Assembly (NCBI GenBank): GCA_963840805.1
Contig: CAWJAJ010000002.1
Location: 62,001-126,000, forward strand
From: CADEEN01 sp963840805
Lineage (GTDB): Bacteria; Pseudomonadota; Gammaproteobacteria; Burkholderiales; Burkholderiaceae_C
Length of the DNA: 64,000 nucleotides
Direction: 5' to 3'
The position numbers and the translations under genes are program-made. Below are positions 9,400 through 18,563 of the stretch, piece by piece (the first letter of the stretch is position 1; each line of letters begins with the position of its first letter). A model generated the notes under the pieces. That model was not told the origin of the DNA and made no database searches. It was given only the letters and a program-made list of their open reading frames with translations.

Positions 9400-12300
9400 T
9401 CAGACGAGCACGCGCTCGATGCCGCCGGCGTTGGCGCGGGCGACGTAATCGGGCATCCAGTTCTCGCCGAGGATCTTGCGCGCCATTTCGACGACGATGT
9501 AGTCGGCTTCGAGCAGGCCGCTGTCGAGGTCGTCACCGTAGCGCGCCAGGCCCTGCAGGCAGCTCGGGCACGAAGTCAGGATCTTGACGTTTTCGCGTTC
9601 GCCCAATGCGCCGGTCGCCCGCAGGGCGGCCTCGCCCTTGCGCAATTCCGCTTCCTTGCGAAAGCGCACCTGCGTCGAGATATCGGGCCGCGTCACGGCG
9701 AGCGTGCCGCTCTCGCCGCAGCAGCGTTCGCTCTTGAGCACGTTGTCGCCCACCAGCGCCTTGACGGTCTTCATCGGCTCCTGCAGCTTCATCGGGCTGT
9801 GGCAGGGGTCGTGGTAGAGATATGCGCCCGGGCCGTGCAGCACGATGCCCTTCTCGAGCAGGAACTCGTGGATATCGACGATGCGGCAGCCAGGGAAGAT
9901 GTCTTCGAAGCGGTACCCCTGCAGCTGGTCGTAGCAGGTGCCGCAGGACACCAGCACGGTCTTGATGTCGAGGTAGTTCAGCGTATTGGCGACGCGGTGG
10001 AACAGCACTCGGTTGTCGGTGATGATCTTGTCGGCGCGGTCGTACTGGCCCGAGCCGCGCTGCGGGTATCCACAGCACAGGTAGCCTGGCGGCAGCACCG
10101 TCTGCACGCCGGCATGCCAGAGCATCGCCTGCGTCGCCAGCCCGACCTGCGAGAACAGCCGCTCCGAGCCGCAGCCGGGGAAATAGAACACCGCTTCGGT
10201 GTCGGCCGTGGTGGCCGCCGGGTTGCGGATGATCGGCACGTAGTGCGCATCCTCGATATCAAGCAGGGCACGGGCGGTCTTCTTCGGCAGGCCGCCAGGC
10301 ATCTTCTTGTTGATGAAGTGGATCACCTGCTCCTTGACCGGCGCACGGCCGACGCTCGCCGGCGGCGCGCTGGTCTGCGCCCGGGCCGCGAGCTTCAACA
10401 GGTTGTGCACGAAGCGCTGTGCCTTGAAGCCGACGTCGACCATCGCGCCGCGCATCAGCTTGATCGTCCGCGGATTGGTGGCGTTGAGGAAGGCCATCGC
10501 CGCCGCGTTACCGGGGCGGAAGCTCTTTTGCCCCATCTTGCGCAGCAGGTTGCGCATATTCATCGACACGTCGCCGAAGTCGATCGCCACCGGGCACGGC
10601 GATGCACACTTGTGGCACACCGTGCAGTGGTCGGCGACGTCTTCGAACTCTTCCCAATGGCGGATGCTGACGCCGCGGCGCGTCTGCTCCTCGTACAGGA
10701 AGGCTTCGATCAACAAGGAAGTGGCGAGGATCTTGTTGCGCGGGCTGTAGAGCAGGTTGGCGCGCGGCACGTGGGTGGCGCAGACCGGCTTGCACTTGCC
10801 GCAGCGCAAGCAGTCCTTGATGCTGTCGCTGACGGCGCCGATGTCGCTCTGCTGCATGATCAGCGACTCGTGGCCCATCAGGCCGAAGCTCGGCGTGTAG
10901 GCGTGGCTCAGGTCCGCCGCATGGGCCATGGACGACAGTGCCCCTGCCCCATCGCCGCCGTCGGCCGCCTCGTAGCGCAGCAGCTTGCCCTTGTTGAAGC
11001 GGCCGTCGGGGTCGATGCGGCGCTTGTAGTCGGCAAAGGCGCTCAACTCGTCGTCGGTGAGGAACTCGAGCTTGGTGATGCCGATGCCATGCTCACCGGA
11101 GATCACGCCGCCCAGGCTGCGCGCCAGCACCATGATCCGCGCCACCGCGGCGTGCGCGGCCTGCAACATGGCGTAGTTGTCGCTGTTGACGGGGATGTTG
11201 GTGTGCACGTTGCCGTCGCCGGCATGCATGTGCAGCGCCACCCAGACGCGGCCGCGCAGCACGTCCTGGTGGATGCGGCGGCATTCGTCGAGCAAGGGCA
11301 CGAACGCGGCGCCGGCGAACAGCTGCTGCAGCGGCTTCAGGATCTGCGTCTTCCACGACGCGCGCAGCCGCGCGTCCTGCAGCAGCGCGAAGAAGGTTTC
11401 CCCGCCCTGCCCGGCCTGCGCCACATCGAGCCCCGCCAGCCAGCCCGACCACAGCGCGCGCACCTCGGCGAGCAGCGCCAGCGCCTGCTGCACGCGGTCT
11501 TCGAGCAACTCGGCGCTCGGGATCTCGCCGGCATCGTCGCCCTTGCCCAGAGGCAGAGGGCTGCGCGCGAAGAAGGCCTCCAGCGCATCGACCAGCTCCA
11601 GCTTGTTGCGCAGCGAAAGCTCGATGTTGATGCGCTCGATGCCGTCGGTGTACTCGCCCATGCGCTCGAGCGGAATCACCACGTCCTCGTTGATCTTGAA
11701 GGCGTTGGTGTGCTTGGCGATGGCCGCGGTGCGCTTGCGGTCGAGCCAGAACTTCTTGCGCGCGTCGGCACTGACCGCAATAAACCCCTCGCCGGCACGG
11801 CTGTTGGCGATGCGCACGACTTCGCTGGCGGCGCGCGCCACGGCGTTCTCGTCGTCGCCGACGATGTCGCCCACCAGCACCATCTTCGGCAGGCCGTTGC
11901 CGTGCGCCGCGCGCTTGCTCTTGGTGGCGTAGCCGACGGCCTTGAGATAGCGGTCGTCGAGGTGCTCGAGACCGGCGAGCTTGACGTCCTTGTTGGCGAA
12001 CAGGGTGTCCTTGATCTCGACGATGCTCGGCACGGCATCCTTGGCATTGCCGAAGAACTCGAGGCACACCGTGCGCACGTGCGGCGGCATGCGGTGCACG
12101 ATCCAGCGCGCGCTGGTGATCAGGCCGTCGCAGCCTTCCTTCTGGATGCCAGGCAGGCCGGCGAGGAACTTGTCGGTGACGTCCTTGCCCAGGCCTTCCT
12201 TGCGGAACGTGCGGCCGGGAATGTCCAGCCGTTCGCTGCATTCGAGCTTCTTGCCGCTGGCATCGAAGTACTTCAGTTCGAAGCTGGCGACCTCGACGTC

Positions 12301-13332
12301 GTGGATCTTGCCCAGGTTGTGATTCAGCCGCGTGACCTCGAGCCACTTGGCCTCGGGCGTCACCATCCGCCAGCTGGCCAGGTTGTCGAGCGCGGTGCCC
12401 CACAGCACGGCCTTCTTGCCGCCGGCGTTCATCGCGATGTTGCCGCCGATGCAGCTGGCCTCGGCCGAGGTCGGGTCGACCGCGAAGACGAAACCGGCGC
12501 GCTCGGCCGCATCGGCCACACGCTGCGTGACCACGCCGGCCTCGCTCCAGACGGTGGCCACCGGTTGCGCGACGCCGGGCAGCGACACCTTCTCCACGTC
12601 GCTCATCGCTTCGAGCTTTTCGGTGTTGATGACCGCGCTGCTCCAGGTCAGCGGCACGGCGCCGCCGGTGTAGCCGGTGCCGCCGCCGCGCGGGATGATG
12701 GTCAGGCCCAGGTCGATGCAGCCCTTGACCAGCCCCGCCATCTCGGCCTCGCTGTCTGGCGTGAGCACGACGAACGGCATCTCGATGCGCCAGTCGGTGG
12801 CGTCGGTGACATGCGATACCCGCGACAGGCCGTCGAACTTGATGTTGTCCTTGGCGGTGCAGCGGCCGAGCACGCGGCGGGTGAGCTTGCGCAAGTCCCA
12901 CACCGCACGAAAGTGCGCGGCAAAGCGTTCAACCGCAGCGCGTGCGGCGACCAGCAGTTCGCCGACCAGCGCATCGCGCTCGGCGTCGTCGGCCGGCGTG
13001 CGCCGCTTCTCGACCTCGCCCAAGCGGTGGTGCAGGGCCTCGATCAGCTGCGCACGCCGCTTCGGGTTGTCGAGCAGGTCGTCTTCGAGGTAGGGATTGC
13101 GCTGCACGACCCAGATGTCGCCGAGCACTTCGTACAGCATGCGCGCCGAGCGGCCGGTGCGGCGCTCGTCGCGCAGCCTGCGACAGCAGGGCCCAGGCAC
13201 GCTCGCCCGAGCAGGCGGCGCACGATCTCGCGGTCGGAGAACGAGGTGTAGTTGTACGGAATCTCGCGCAGGCGCGGCGCGGCGGACTTCATCGGCGGCA
13301 GCGCCGATGCGCAGGGGCAAGGGTGCGTTCAT
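9400..13332 (-). CDS. Large FAD-linked oxidase/iron-sulfur oxidoreductase (DUF3683, D-lactate dehydrogenase/GlcD-GlpC type fusion)
   Basis: About 1,310 residues. Domain order is: an N-terminal DUF3683 segment (EIPYNYTSFSDREIV; ARMLYEVLGDIWVVQRNPY), FAD-binding type 4 (PRGGGTGYTGGAVPL), FAD-oxidase C-terminal (HMHAGDGNVHTNIP, SGEHGIG), two 4Fe-4S clusters (CLRCGKCKPVC and CTVCHKCASPC), then two CCG cysteine-rich domains (PGCGSERL, CCGYPQRGSG, SERCCGESGT, SCPSC). It probably oxidises a 2-hydroxyacid such as D-lactate or glycolate into the respiratory chain. Two extra G residues near 13213 and 13190 put a short stretch of the N-terminus out of frame. The start could be 13332 or 13292 (MKSAAPRLREIPYN). 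Confidence 0.9.
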   Translation of the reverse strand: MNAPLPLRIGAAADEVRRAAPARDSVQLHLVLRPRDRAPPARASVPGPCCRRLRDERRTGRSARMLYEVLGDIWVVQRNPYLEDDLLDNPKRRAQLIEALHHRLGEVEKRRTPADDAERDALVGELLVAARAAVERFAAHFRAVWDLRKLTRRVLGRCTAKDNIKFDGLSRVSHVTDATDWRIEMPFVVLTPDSEAEMAGLVKGCIDLGLTIIPRGGGTGYTGGAVPLTWSSAVINTEKLEAMSDVEKVSLPGVAQPVATVWSEAGVVTQRVADAAERAGFVFAVDPTSAEASCIGGNIAMNAGGKKAVLWGTALDNLASWRMVTPEAKWLEVTRLNHNLGKIHDVEVASFELKYFDASGKKLECSERLDIPGRTFRKEGLGKDVTDKFLAGLPGIQKEGCDGLITSARWIVHRMPPHVRTVCLEFFGNAKDAVPSIVEIKDTLFANKDVKLAGLEHLDDRYLKAVGYATKSKRAAHGNGLPKMVLVGDIVGDDENAVARAASEVVRIANSRAGEGFIAVSADARKKFWLDRKRTAAIAKHTNAFKINEDVVIPLERMGEYTDGIERINIELSLRNKLELVDALEAFFARSPLPLGKGDDAGEIPSAELLEDRVQQALALLAEVRALWSGWLAGLDVAQAGQGGETFFALLQDARLRASWKTQILKPLQQLFAGAAFVPLLDECRRIHQDVLRGRVWVALHMHAGDGNVHTNIPVNSDNYAMLQAAHAAVARIMVLARSLGGVISGEHGIGITKLEFLTDDELSAFADYKRRIDPDGRFNKGKLLRYEAADGGDGAGALSSMAHAADLSHAYTPSFGLMGHESLIMQQSDIGAVSDSIKDCLRCGKCKPVCATHVPRANLLYSPRNKILATSLLIEAFLYEEQTRRGVSIRHWEEFEDVADHCTVCHKCASPCPVAIDFGDVSMNMRNLLRKMGQKSFRPGNAAAMAFLNATNPRTIKLMRGAMVDVGFKAQRFVHNLLKLAARAQTSAPPASVGRAPVKEQVIHFINKKMPGGLPKKTARALLDIEDAHYVPIIRNPAATTADTEAVFYFPGCGSERLFSQVGLATQAMLWHAGVQTVLPPGYLCCGYPQRGSGQYDRADKIITDNRVLFHRVANTLNYLDIKTVLVSCGTCYDQLQGYRFEDIFPGCRIVDIHEFLLEKGIVLHGPGAYLYHDPCHSPMKLQEPMKTVKALVGDNVLKSERCCGESGTLAVTRPDISTQVRFRKEAELRKGEAALRATGALGERENVKILTSCPSCLQGLARYGDDLDSGLLEADYIVVEMARKILGENWMPDYVARANAGGIERVLV

Positions 13333-13490
13333 CGGATCGAGGCGCGCTGTGGTCAACGCGCCTGCGGCAGCACTTGAGCAACGATCCTACCGCAGTGCAG
13401 CATTGCAGCGGCGCTCAGGCAGACGAGGGCGCGGCGTGCGCGGGGTTATCCCCGTTGCCCTGCACACCGCCTTCCGTGACAGAAACGCGG

Positions 13491-13508
13491 TTGTCATCAA
13501 ACCGGCAC
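13491..13508 (+). promoter_or_regulatory. Pho-box-like site upstream of ugpB
   Basis: TTGTCATCAAACCGGCAC matches the 7+4+7 PhoB site (CTGTCAT-N4-CTGTCAC) at 6/7 and 5/7 positions of its two direct-repeat halves. It lies 56 bp before the ugpB start. The ugp operon is a classical phosphate-starvation target in E. coli, so the position makes sense. The -10 box after it is not clear. Confidence 0.5.
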
Positions 13509-13563
13509 ACAGTGCGCGGTTCGCGCCGCCCGGCGCAGATGTTTCCTTCATCATGGAGCTGTC

Positions 13564-14874
13564 ATGAAACTGCAATCGCTCGCCCTCGCCTGCCTGGCTC
13601 GCACTGGGTGCCGCTTCGGCCCAGGCCCAGACCGAAATCCAGTGGTGGCACTCGATGACCGCCGTCAACAACGACTGGGTCAACGACCTGGCCAAGGACT
13701 TCAACGCCAGCCAGAAGGACTACAAGGTCGTGCCGACCTACAAGGGCACCTACGACGTGTCGTTCACGGCCGCCGTCGCCGCCTTCCGCGCCGGCCAGGC
13801 GCCGCACATCCTGCAGGTGTTCGAGGTCGGCACCGCGACGATGATGGCCAGCAAGGGCGTCAGCGTGCCGGTCGGCCAGGTGATGAAGGACGCCGGCTAC
13901 AAGTTCGACCCCGGCGCCTACATTCCCGCCGTGGCCGGCTACTACACCGCGCCGAACGGCGCAGATGCTGAGCTTCCCGCTGAACAGCTCGACGACGGTG
14001 TTCTACATCAACAAGGACGCCTTCAAGGCCGCCGGCATCGACACCAGCAAGCCGCCGACCACCTGGCCCGAAGTGGCGCTGGCCGCGGCCAAGCTGAAGG
14101 CCAGCGGCCACAAGTGCCCGCTGACGATCGCCTGGCAGGGCTGGACCCAGCTGGAGAGCTTCTCGACCTGGCACAACGTCGAACTCGCCACCAAGGGCAA
14201 CGGCCTCAAGGGCCTGGACGCGCGGCTGGTGGCTCAATTCGCCGCTGCATGTGCGCCACATCGAGAACCTGGCCAACATGGCCAAGCAGGGCCTGTTCGT
14301 CTACAAGGGCCGCGCCAACACGCCGGAGGCCAGCTTCGTCTCGGGTGAGTGCGCGATGATCACGACGTCGTCGGGCTTCTACGGCAACGTGAAGAAGAAC
14401 GCCAAGTTCGACTTCGCGCTGGCCACCCTGCCTTACTACCCCGACGTGCCCGGCGCACCGCAGAACACCGTGATCGGCGGCGCCAGCCTGTGGGTGATGT
14501 CGGGCAAGAAGCCGGCCGAGTACAAGGGCGTGGCCGCCTTCTTCAATTACCTGTCGAACGCCGAAGTGCAGTCGGCCAGCCACAAGCGCACAGGCTACCT
14601 GCCGATCACCACCGCGGCCTTCGCGCTGACCGAGAAGTCGGGCTTCTACAAGGAGAACCCGGGCACCGATGTGGCGCCAAACCAGATGGTGCGCAAGGTC
14701 ACCGACAAGTCGCGCGGCATCCGCCTGGGCAACTACGTGCAGATCCGCACCATCGAGGACGAAGAACTCGAGAACGTCTGGGGCGGCAAGAAGACGGCCA
14801 AGGAAGGGCTGGACTCGATCGTGACGCGCGGCAACGAATTGCTGGAGCGCTTCGAGAAGGCCAACAAGGGCTGA
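13564..14874 (+). CDS. ugpB: sn-Glycerol-3-phosphate ABC transporter, periplasmic binding protein, frameshifted
   Basis: Periplasmic binding protein for glycerol-3-phosphate and glycerophosphodiesters. ATG at 13564 follows GGAGCTGTC. After the signal peptide the mature start reads QTEIQWWHSMTAVNN. Further family motifs are TYKGTYDVSFTAAVAAFRAGQAPHI, LSFPLNSSTTVFYINKDAF, TWHNVELATKGNG and TSSGFYGNVKKNAKF. The end is LERFEKANKG. Three one-base breaks, near 13600, 13960 (GGCGCAG for GGCCAG) and 14232 (GTGGCTC for GTGCTC), interrupt it; restoring them gives a full-length protein of about 436 residues. It is the first gene of ugpBAECQ. Confidence 0.93.
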
Positions 14875-14913
14875 TGCCCTTGCTGGCCTCGCCGCTGTCC
14901 TGACCGCAGCCCT

Positions 14914-14943
14914 GCCTGCCCCTGCCCGCCGGGCGGGGCAGGC
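14914..14943 (+). promoter_or_regulatory. Intercistronic hairpin between ugpB and ugpA
   Basis: GCCTGCCCC and GGGGCAGGC form a perfect 9-bp stem enclosing GCCC/GGGC (4 bp more) around a 3-nt loop. No T-run follows. Such hairpins after a binding-protein gene commonly stabilise its mRNA or reduce read-through, giving more binding protein than permease. Confidence 0.6.
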
Positions 14944-14963
14944 CTTGCGAGATCGACGACGCC

Positions 14964-15851
14964 GTGGCTGCCGAGAAGCGCGTCACCTTTCGCTCACCCT
15001 GGCTGCCTTGGGCGCTCCTCGCGCCCCAGGTGGCCGTGATCGCGCTGTTCTTCTTCTGGCCCGCGGGGCAGGCCCTGGTGCAGTCGCTGCAGCAGTCCGA
15101 CGCCTTCGGCACCTCGGTCGAGTGGGTCGGGCTGGAGAACTTCCGCAACCTGTGGAACGACGAGACCTACCTGGCGTCGTTCTCGACCACCGCGGTGTTC
15201 TCGGTGCTGGTGGCCTCGCTCGGCCTGTCGCTGTCGCTGCTGCTGGCGGTGTTTGCCGACCGCGTGGTCAAGGGCTCGGGCATCTACCGCACGCTGCTGA
15301 TCTGGCCGTACGCGGTGGCCCCTGCGGTGGCCGGCGTGCTGTGGCTGTTCATGTTCGCGCCCAGCGTGGGCATCGTGTCGTACCTGCTGCGCGAAGGCGG
15401 CTTCGAATGGAATCACCTGCTCAACGGCACCCACGCGATGGCGCTGATCGTGATGGCGGCGGTGTGGAAGCAGATCGCCTACAACTTCCTGTTCTTCCTG
15501 GCCGGCCTGCAGTCGATCCCGAAGTCGCTGATCGAAGCCGCGGCGATCGACGGCGCCACACCCTGGCGGCGCTTCTGGACGATCCAGTTCCCGCTGCTGT
15601 CGCCGACCACCTTCTTCCTGCTGGTGATCAATGTCGTCTATGTGTTCCTCGATACCTTCGCCATCGTCGATGCCGCCACCTCGGGCGGACCGGGCAAGGA
15701 CACCGCGATCCTGGTCTACAAGCTCTACTACGACGCCTTCAAGGCCATGGACCTGGGCGCTTCGGCGGCGCAGTCGGTGGTGCTGATGTTCATCGTCATC
15801 ATCTTCACGGTGATCCAGTTCCGTTTCGTCGAGAAGAAGGTGAACTACTAG
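14964..15851 (+). CDS. ugpA: sn-Glycerol-3-phosphate ABC transporter permease
   Basis: Inner-membrane permease of 295 residues with about six helices (e.g. WALLAPQVAVIALFFFWP, TTAVFSVLVASLGLSLSLLLAV, LLIWPYAVAPAVAGVLWLF). It carries the ABC-permease EAA loop EAAAIDGATPWRRFWTIQFPLL, which contacts the ATPase. The best start is GTG at 14964 (MAAEKRVTFRS); no strong Shine-Dalgarno is seen. It pairs with UgpE, although the two genes are separated here by 731 bp of repeat DNA. Confidence 0.95.
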   Translation: MAAEKRVTFRSPWLPWALLAPQVAVIALFFFWPAGQALVQSLQQSDAFGTSVEWVGLENFRNLWNDETYLASFSTTAVFSVLVASLGLSLSLLLAVFADRVVKGSGIYRTLLIWPYAVAPAVAGVLWLFMFAPSVGIVSYLLREGGFEWNHLLNGTHAMALIVMAAVWKQIAYNFLFFLAGLQSIPKSLIEAAAIDGATPWRRFWTIQFPLLSPTTFFLLVINVVYVFLDTFAIVDAATSGGPGKDTAILVYKLYYDAFKAMDLGASAAQSVVLMFIVIIFTVIQFRFVEKKVNY

Positions 15852-15930
15852 CATGAAGTCTCCCTCGTTTCCGGAGGCGGATTTCGGCCCGTTGCGGTCA
15901 TTGCCTTTCCGTTGTGCTGACAGTGGCGCG

Positions 15931-16169
15931 GCAACGGGGCAGCCGGGCCGGGCACGGCGCTTAGGTTCGGCGGTCTTCGCTGCGCTCAGACTGCCCTGCG
16001 CTGCGCGGGTCCGTGGCCCCGTCGCTCAACTCCCTCCGTTCGCTTCGCTCACTGTGGTCGAACAGTCGCGACGAGTCAGAGCACGAAGCGCGCTGCGCGC
16101 GCGGGCCCCGGCCCCTGTGCTGCTCGGCGCCTCACATGCGCGCCGTGCCCGGCCCGGCTGCCCCGTTGC
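15931..16169 (+). repeat. Palindromic element copy 1 (239 bp, 30-bp perfect terminal inverted repeats)
   Basis: The arm 15931-15960 (GCAACGGGGCAGCCGGG...) is repeated exactly as its reverse complement at 16140-16169. The interior core, beginning GTCGCTCAACTC at 16021, about 90 bp from the left end, includes the motif GTCGCGACGAGTCAGAG. The same core recurs in opposite orientation in copy 2. No transposase or credible protein is encoded. It looks like a MITE-like or structured intergenic element. Confidence 0.8.
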
Positions 16170-16216
16170 AGAACCAGTGGTGGCGTGCGGGACGTCGAAC
16201 ACCGACCCTGTTGCCG

Positions 16217-16454
16217 GCAAGGCGGCGGGCGGGGCCTGGGCGGGGCGAATCGGCGCCGCCGAGGAGCACAGGGCTTCTGGCCGCGCGCCTTGGCGCGCTT
16301 CGTCCTCTGACTCGTCGCGACTGTCCGAGCGCAGCGAACGCAGTGAGCGTAGCGAGTTGAGCGACGGGCCAGAAGACCGAGCACCGCAGGGACCCCGAAG
16401 CGCAGCGAAGGGCCAGCCGTCTGAGCCCCGCCCAGGCCCCGCCCGCCGTCTTGC
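16217..16454 (-). repeat. Palindromic element copy 2 (238 bp, 29/30-bp terminal inverted repeats), inverted relative to copy 1
   Basis: The arm 16217-16246 (GCAAGGCGGCGGGCGGGG...) matches the reverse complement of 16425-16454 at 29 of 30 positions. The core on the minus strand starts GTCGCTCAACTC at 16365, 89 bp from its end, the same offset as in copy 1. By eye it aligns with copy 1 at roughly 80 percent over about 115 bp. The terminal arms, however, differ in sequence from those of copy 1. Copies are separated by 47 bp. Confidence 0.8.
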
Positions 16455-16521
16455 TCGCGCCGATGCAAGCACCAGGAAGCGGACGTGTGCGAACTCCCGC
16501 AAAGGGCCGAAAGCAGACAAC

Positions 16522-16557
16522 CAACCCGCGGTCGCGCGTTTCACGCGTCGCGGGTTG
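16522..16557 (+). promoter_or_regulatory. Hairpin just upstream of ugpE
   Basis: CAACCCGCG (16522-16530) and CGCGGGTTG (16549-16557) are perfect reverse complements, with additional CGCG pairing inside. It ends 25 bp before the ugpE ATG, so it may protect the 5' end of a processed ugpECQ message or affect ribosome access. Confidence 0.5.
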
Positions 16558-16582
16558 CGCGCCGCACAGGGAAGCATCCGAC

Positions 16583-17434
16583 ATGGTTGAGCGCCGTCCG
16601 CTGCTGGGCATCCTGGCTCACGTGGTGCTGATCATCGGTGTGTTGATCGTCGCGCTGCCGGTTTACATCACCTTCGTTGCCTCGACCCACGCCAACGAGG
16701 CCATCATCCACCCGCCGATGCCGCTGACGCCGGGCTCGCACATGGTCGAGAACTACACCGCGGTACTGACCGGAACGCAGGAAGGGGGCGGCTCGAAGGC
16801 GGCGGTGGGTCAGATGATGATCGTCAGCCTGGTCACGGCGCTGGTCATCGCGATCGGCAAGATCGCCATCTCGCTGCTGTCGGCGTTCGCGATCGTGTAT
16901 TTCCGCTTCCCGTTCCGGATGTTCTTCTTCTGGGCCATCTTCGTCACGTTGATGCTGCCGGTGGAGGTGCGCATCGCACCGACCTACAAGGTGGTGTCGG
17001 ATCTCGGCATGCTGAATACCTATGCCGGGCTCACCGTGCCGCTGATCGCCTCGGCCACCGCGACTTTCCTGTTCCGCCAGTTCTTCCTGACGGTGCCCGA
17101 CGAGTTGACCGAGGCCTCGCGCATCGACGGCGCGGGCCCGTTGCGCTTCTTCTGGGACGTGCTGGTGCCGCTGTCGCGCACCAGTATCGCCGCGCTGTTC
17201 GTGATCCAGTTCATTTATGGCTGGAACCAGTACCTGTGGCCGCTGCTGGTCACGACCAGCGAAGACATGTACCCGGTGGTCATCGGCATCAAGCGCATGA
17301 TCTCCGGCGGCGATGCGCAGACCGAGTGGGGCGCGGTGATGGCCACCGCGATGCTGGCGATGATCCCGCCCGCGCTGGTGGTGCTGCTGATGCAGCGCTG
17401 GTTCGTCAAGGGCCTGGTCGATACCGAAAAATAA
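16583..17434 (+). CDS. ugpE: sn-Glycerol-3-phosphate ABC transporter permease
   Basis: 283 residues with about six membrane helices (LAHVVLIIGVLIVALPVYITF, MMIVSLVTALVIAIGKIAIS, MFFFWAIFVTLMLP). It contains the UgpE-specific TFVASTHANEAI region and the EAA loop EASRIDGAGPLRFFWDVLVPL. ATG at 16583 is preceded by AGGGA. It forms the transmembrane pore with UgpA. It ends 10 bp before ugpC. The leader contains two palindromic elements and a hairpin, so translation and stability may be set separately from ugpA. Confidence 0.95.
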   Translation: MVERRPLLGILAHVVLIIGVLIVALPVYITFVASTHANEAIIHPPMPLTPGSHMVENYTAVLTGTQEGGGSKAAVGQMMIVSLVTALVIAIGKIAISLLSAFAIVYFRFPFRMFFFWAIFVTLMLPVEVRIAPTYKVVSDLGMLNTYAGLTVPLIASATATFLFRQFFLTVPDELTEASRIDGAGPLRFFWDVLVPLSRTSIAALFVIQFIYGWNQYLWPLLVTTSEDMYPVVIGIKRMISGGDAQTEWGAVMATAMLAMIPPALVVLLMQRWFVKGLVDTEK

Positions 17435-17444
17435 GCGAGCAGCC

Positions 17445-18503
17445 ATGGGCGCCATCAGCATCCGCAACGTCGTCAAGCGCTACGGCAAGGGGCCGAAGGC
17501 CAACCAGGTCATCCACGGTGTCGACGCCGAGATCGCCGACGGCGAGTTCATCGTCATCGTCGGCCCGTCCGGCTGCGGCAAGAGCACGCTGCTGCGCATG
17601 GTGGCGGGGCTCGAGGAGATCTCCGGCGGCGAGATCTCGATCGCCGGCCGAGTGGTCAACGACATCGAGCCCAGTGAGCGCGACATCGCGATGGTGTTCC
17701 AGAACTACGCGCTCTACCCGCACATGAGCGTCTTCGACAACATGGCCTACGGGTTGAAGATCGCCAAGGTGCCGGTGGCCGAAATCAAGGCCCGCGTCGA
17801 CAAGGCCGCTGCAATCCTGCAGCTCGGACCGTATCTCGCGCGCAAGCCGCGCGAGCTGTCGGGCGGCCAGCGCCAGCGCGTCGCGATGGGCCGGGCCATC
17901 GTGCGCCAGCCGGCGGTGTTTCTTTTCGACGAACCGCTGTCCAACCTCGATGCCAAGCTGCGCGCAGCGACCCGTCTCGAGATCCAGAAGCTGCACCGCG
18001 AGCTCGGCGTCACGTCGTTGTTCGTCACCCACGATCAGGTCGAGGCCATGACGCTGGCCGAGCGCATGATCGTGATGAACGCCGGCCGCATGGAGCAGAT
18101 CGGCACGCCCGAGGAAGTCTATGCACGACCGGCCACCACGTTCGTCGCCGGCTTCATCGGCAGCCCGCCGATGAACCTGCTCGACGGCCACGCCGACGGC
18201 AACCGCTTCACGGTGGGTGGCGTCACGTTGGTACTGCCGCAGCCGGCGCCGCGCAGTGGGCCGCTGCTGCTCGGCGTGCGGCCCGAGCACGCCGTCGTGG
18301 CCGAAAGCGGCTGGGCATTGCAGGTCGAACTGGTGGAGATGCTCGGCGCCGAGCGATTGGTCTACGGCCGCCTTGGCGACACGCCGTTCACGTTGCGGGT
18401 CGATGCGACGCTGACGGCGCCGCGGCCCGGCGCCACGGTTTGGCTGCAGGCATCCGGCGATCGCCTGCACTGGTTCGACCGCGACACGCAGCAGCGGTTA
18501 TGA
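17445..18503 (+). CDS. ugpC: sn-Glycerol-3-phosphate ABC transporter ATP-binding protein
   Basis: 352-residue ABC ATPase of the MalK/UgpC type. Visible motifs are Walker A GPSGCGKST, Q-loop MVFQNYALYPHMSV, signature LSGGQRQRVAMGRAIVR, Walker B VFLFDEPLSNLD, and switch His in FVTHDQVEAM. The C-terminal ~110 residues form the regulatory OB-type domain (LLLGVRPEHAVV). It energises UgpA-UgpE at the inner membrane. It is 10 bp downstream of ugpE and 60 bp upstream of ugpQ. Confidence 0.96.
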   Translation: MGAISIRNVVKRYGKGPKANQVIHGVDAEIADGEFIVIVGPSGCGKSTLLRMVAGLEEISGGEISIAGRVVNDIEPSERDIAMVFQNYALYPHMSVFDNMAYGLKIAKVPVAEIKARVDKAAAILQLGPYLARKPRELSGGQRQRVAMGRAIVRQPAVFLFDEPLSNLDAKLRAATRLEIQKLHRELGVTSLFVTHDQVEAMTLAERMIVMNAGRMEQIGTPEEVYARPATTFVAGFIGSPPMNLLDGHADGNRFTVGGVTLVLPQPAPRSGPLLLGVRPEHAVVAESGWALQVELVEMLGAERLVYGRLGDTPFTLRVDATLTAPRPGATVWLQASGDRLHWFDRDTQQRL

Positions 18504-18563
18504 GCGCCTCGCCGGGCCGCTCTCACTCTCGGGGATGGGGCGCGCTGCGCCCTCGGGGCTGAC

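Noticed and set aside
9799..13251. A 1,150-residue open frame opposite the DUF3683 gene
   Set aside because: It is a His/Arg/Ala-rich mirror of a GC-biased gene with no domain; the minus-strand product has clear flavin and iron-sulfur motifs.
15853..16590. A 245-residue open frame across the ugpA-ugpE gap
   Set aside because: It covers both palindromic elements, has a low-complexity Arg/Ala/Ser translation (RSERSERSELS), no domain, and is open in other frames too; the DNA is explained by the repeats.
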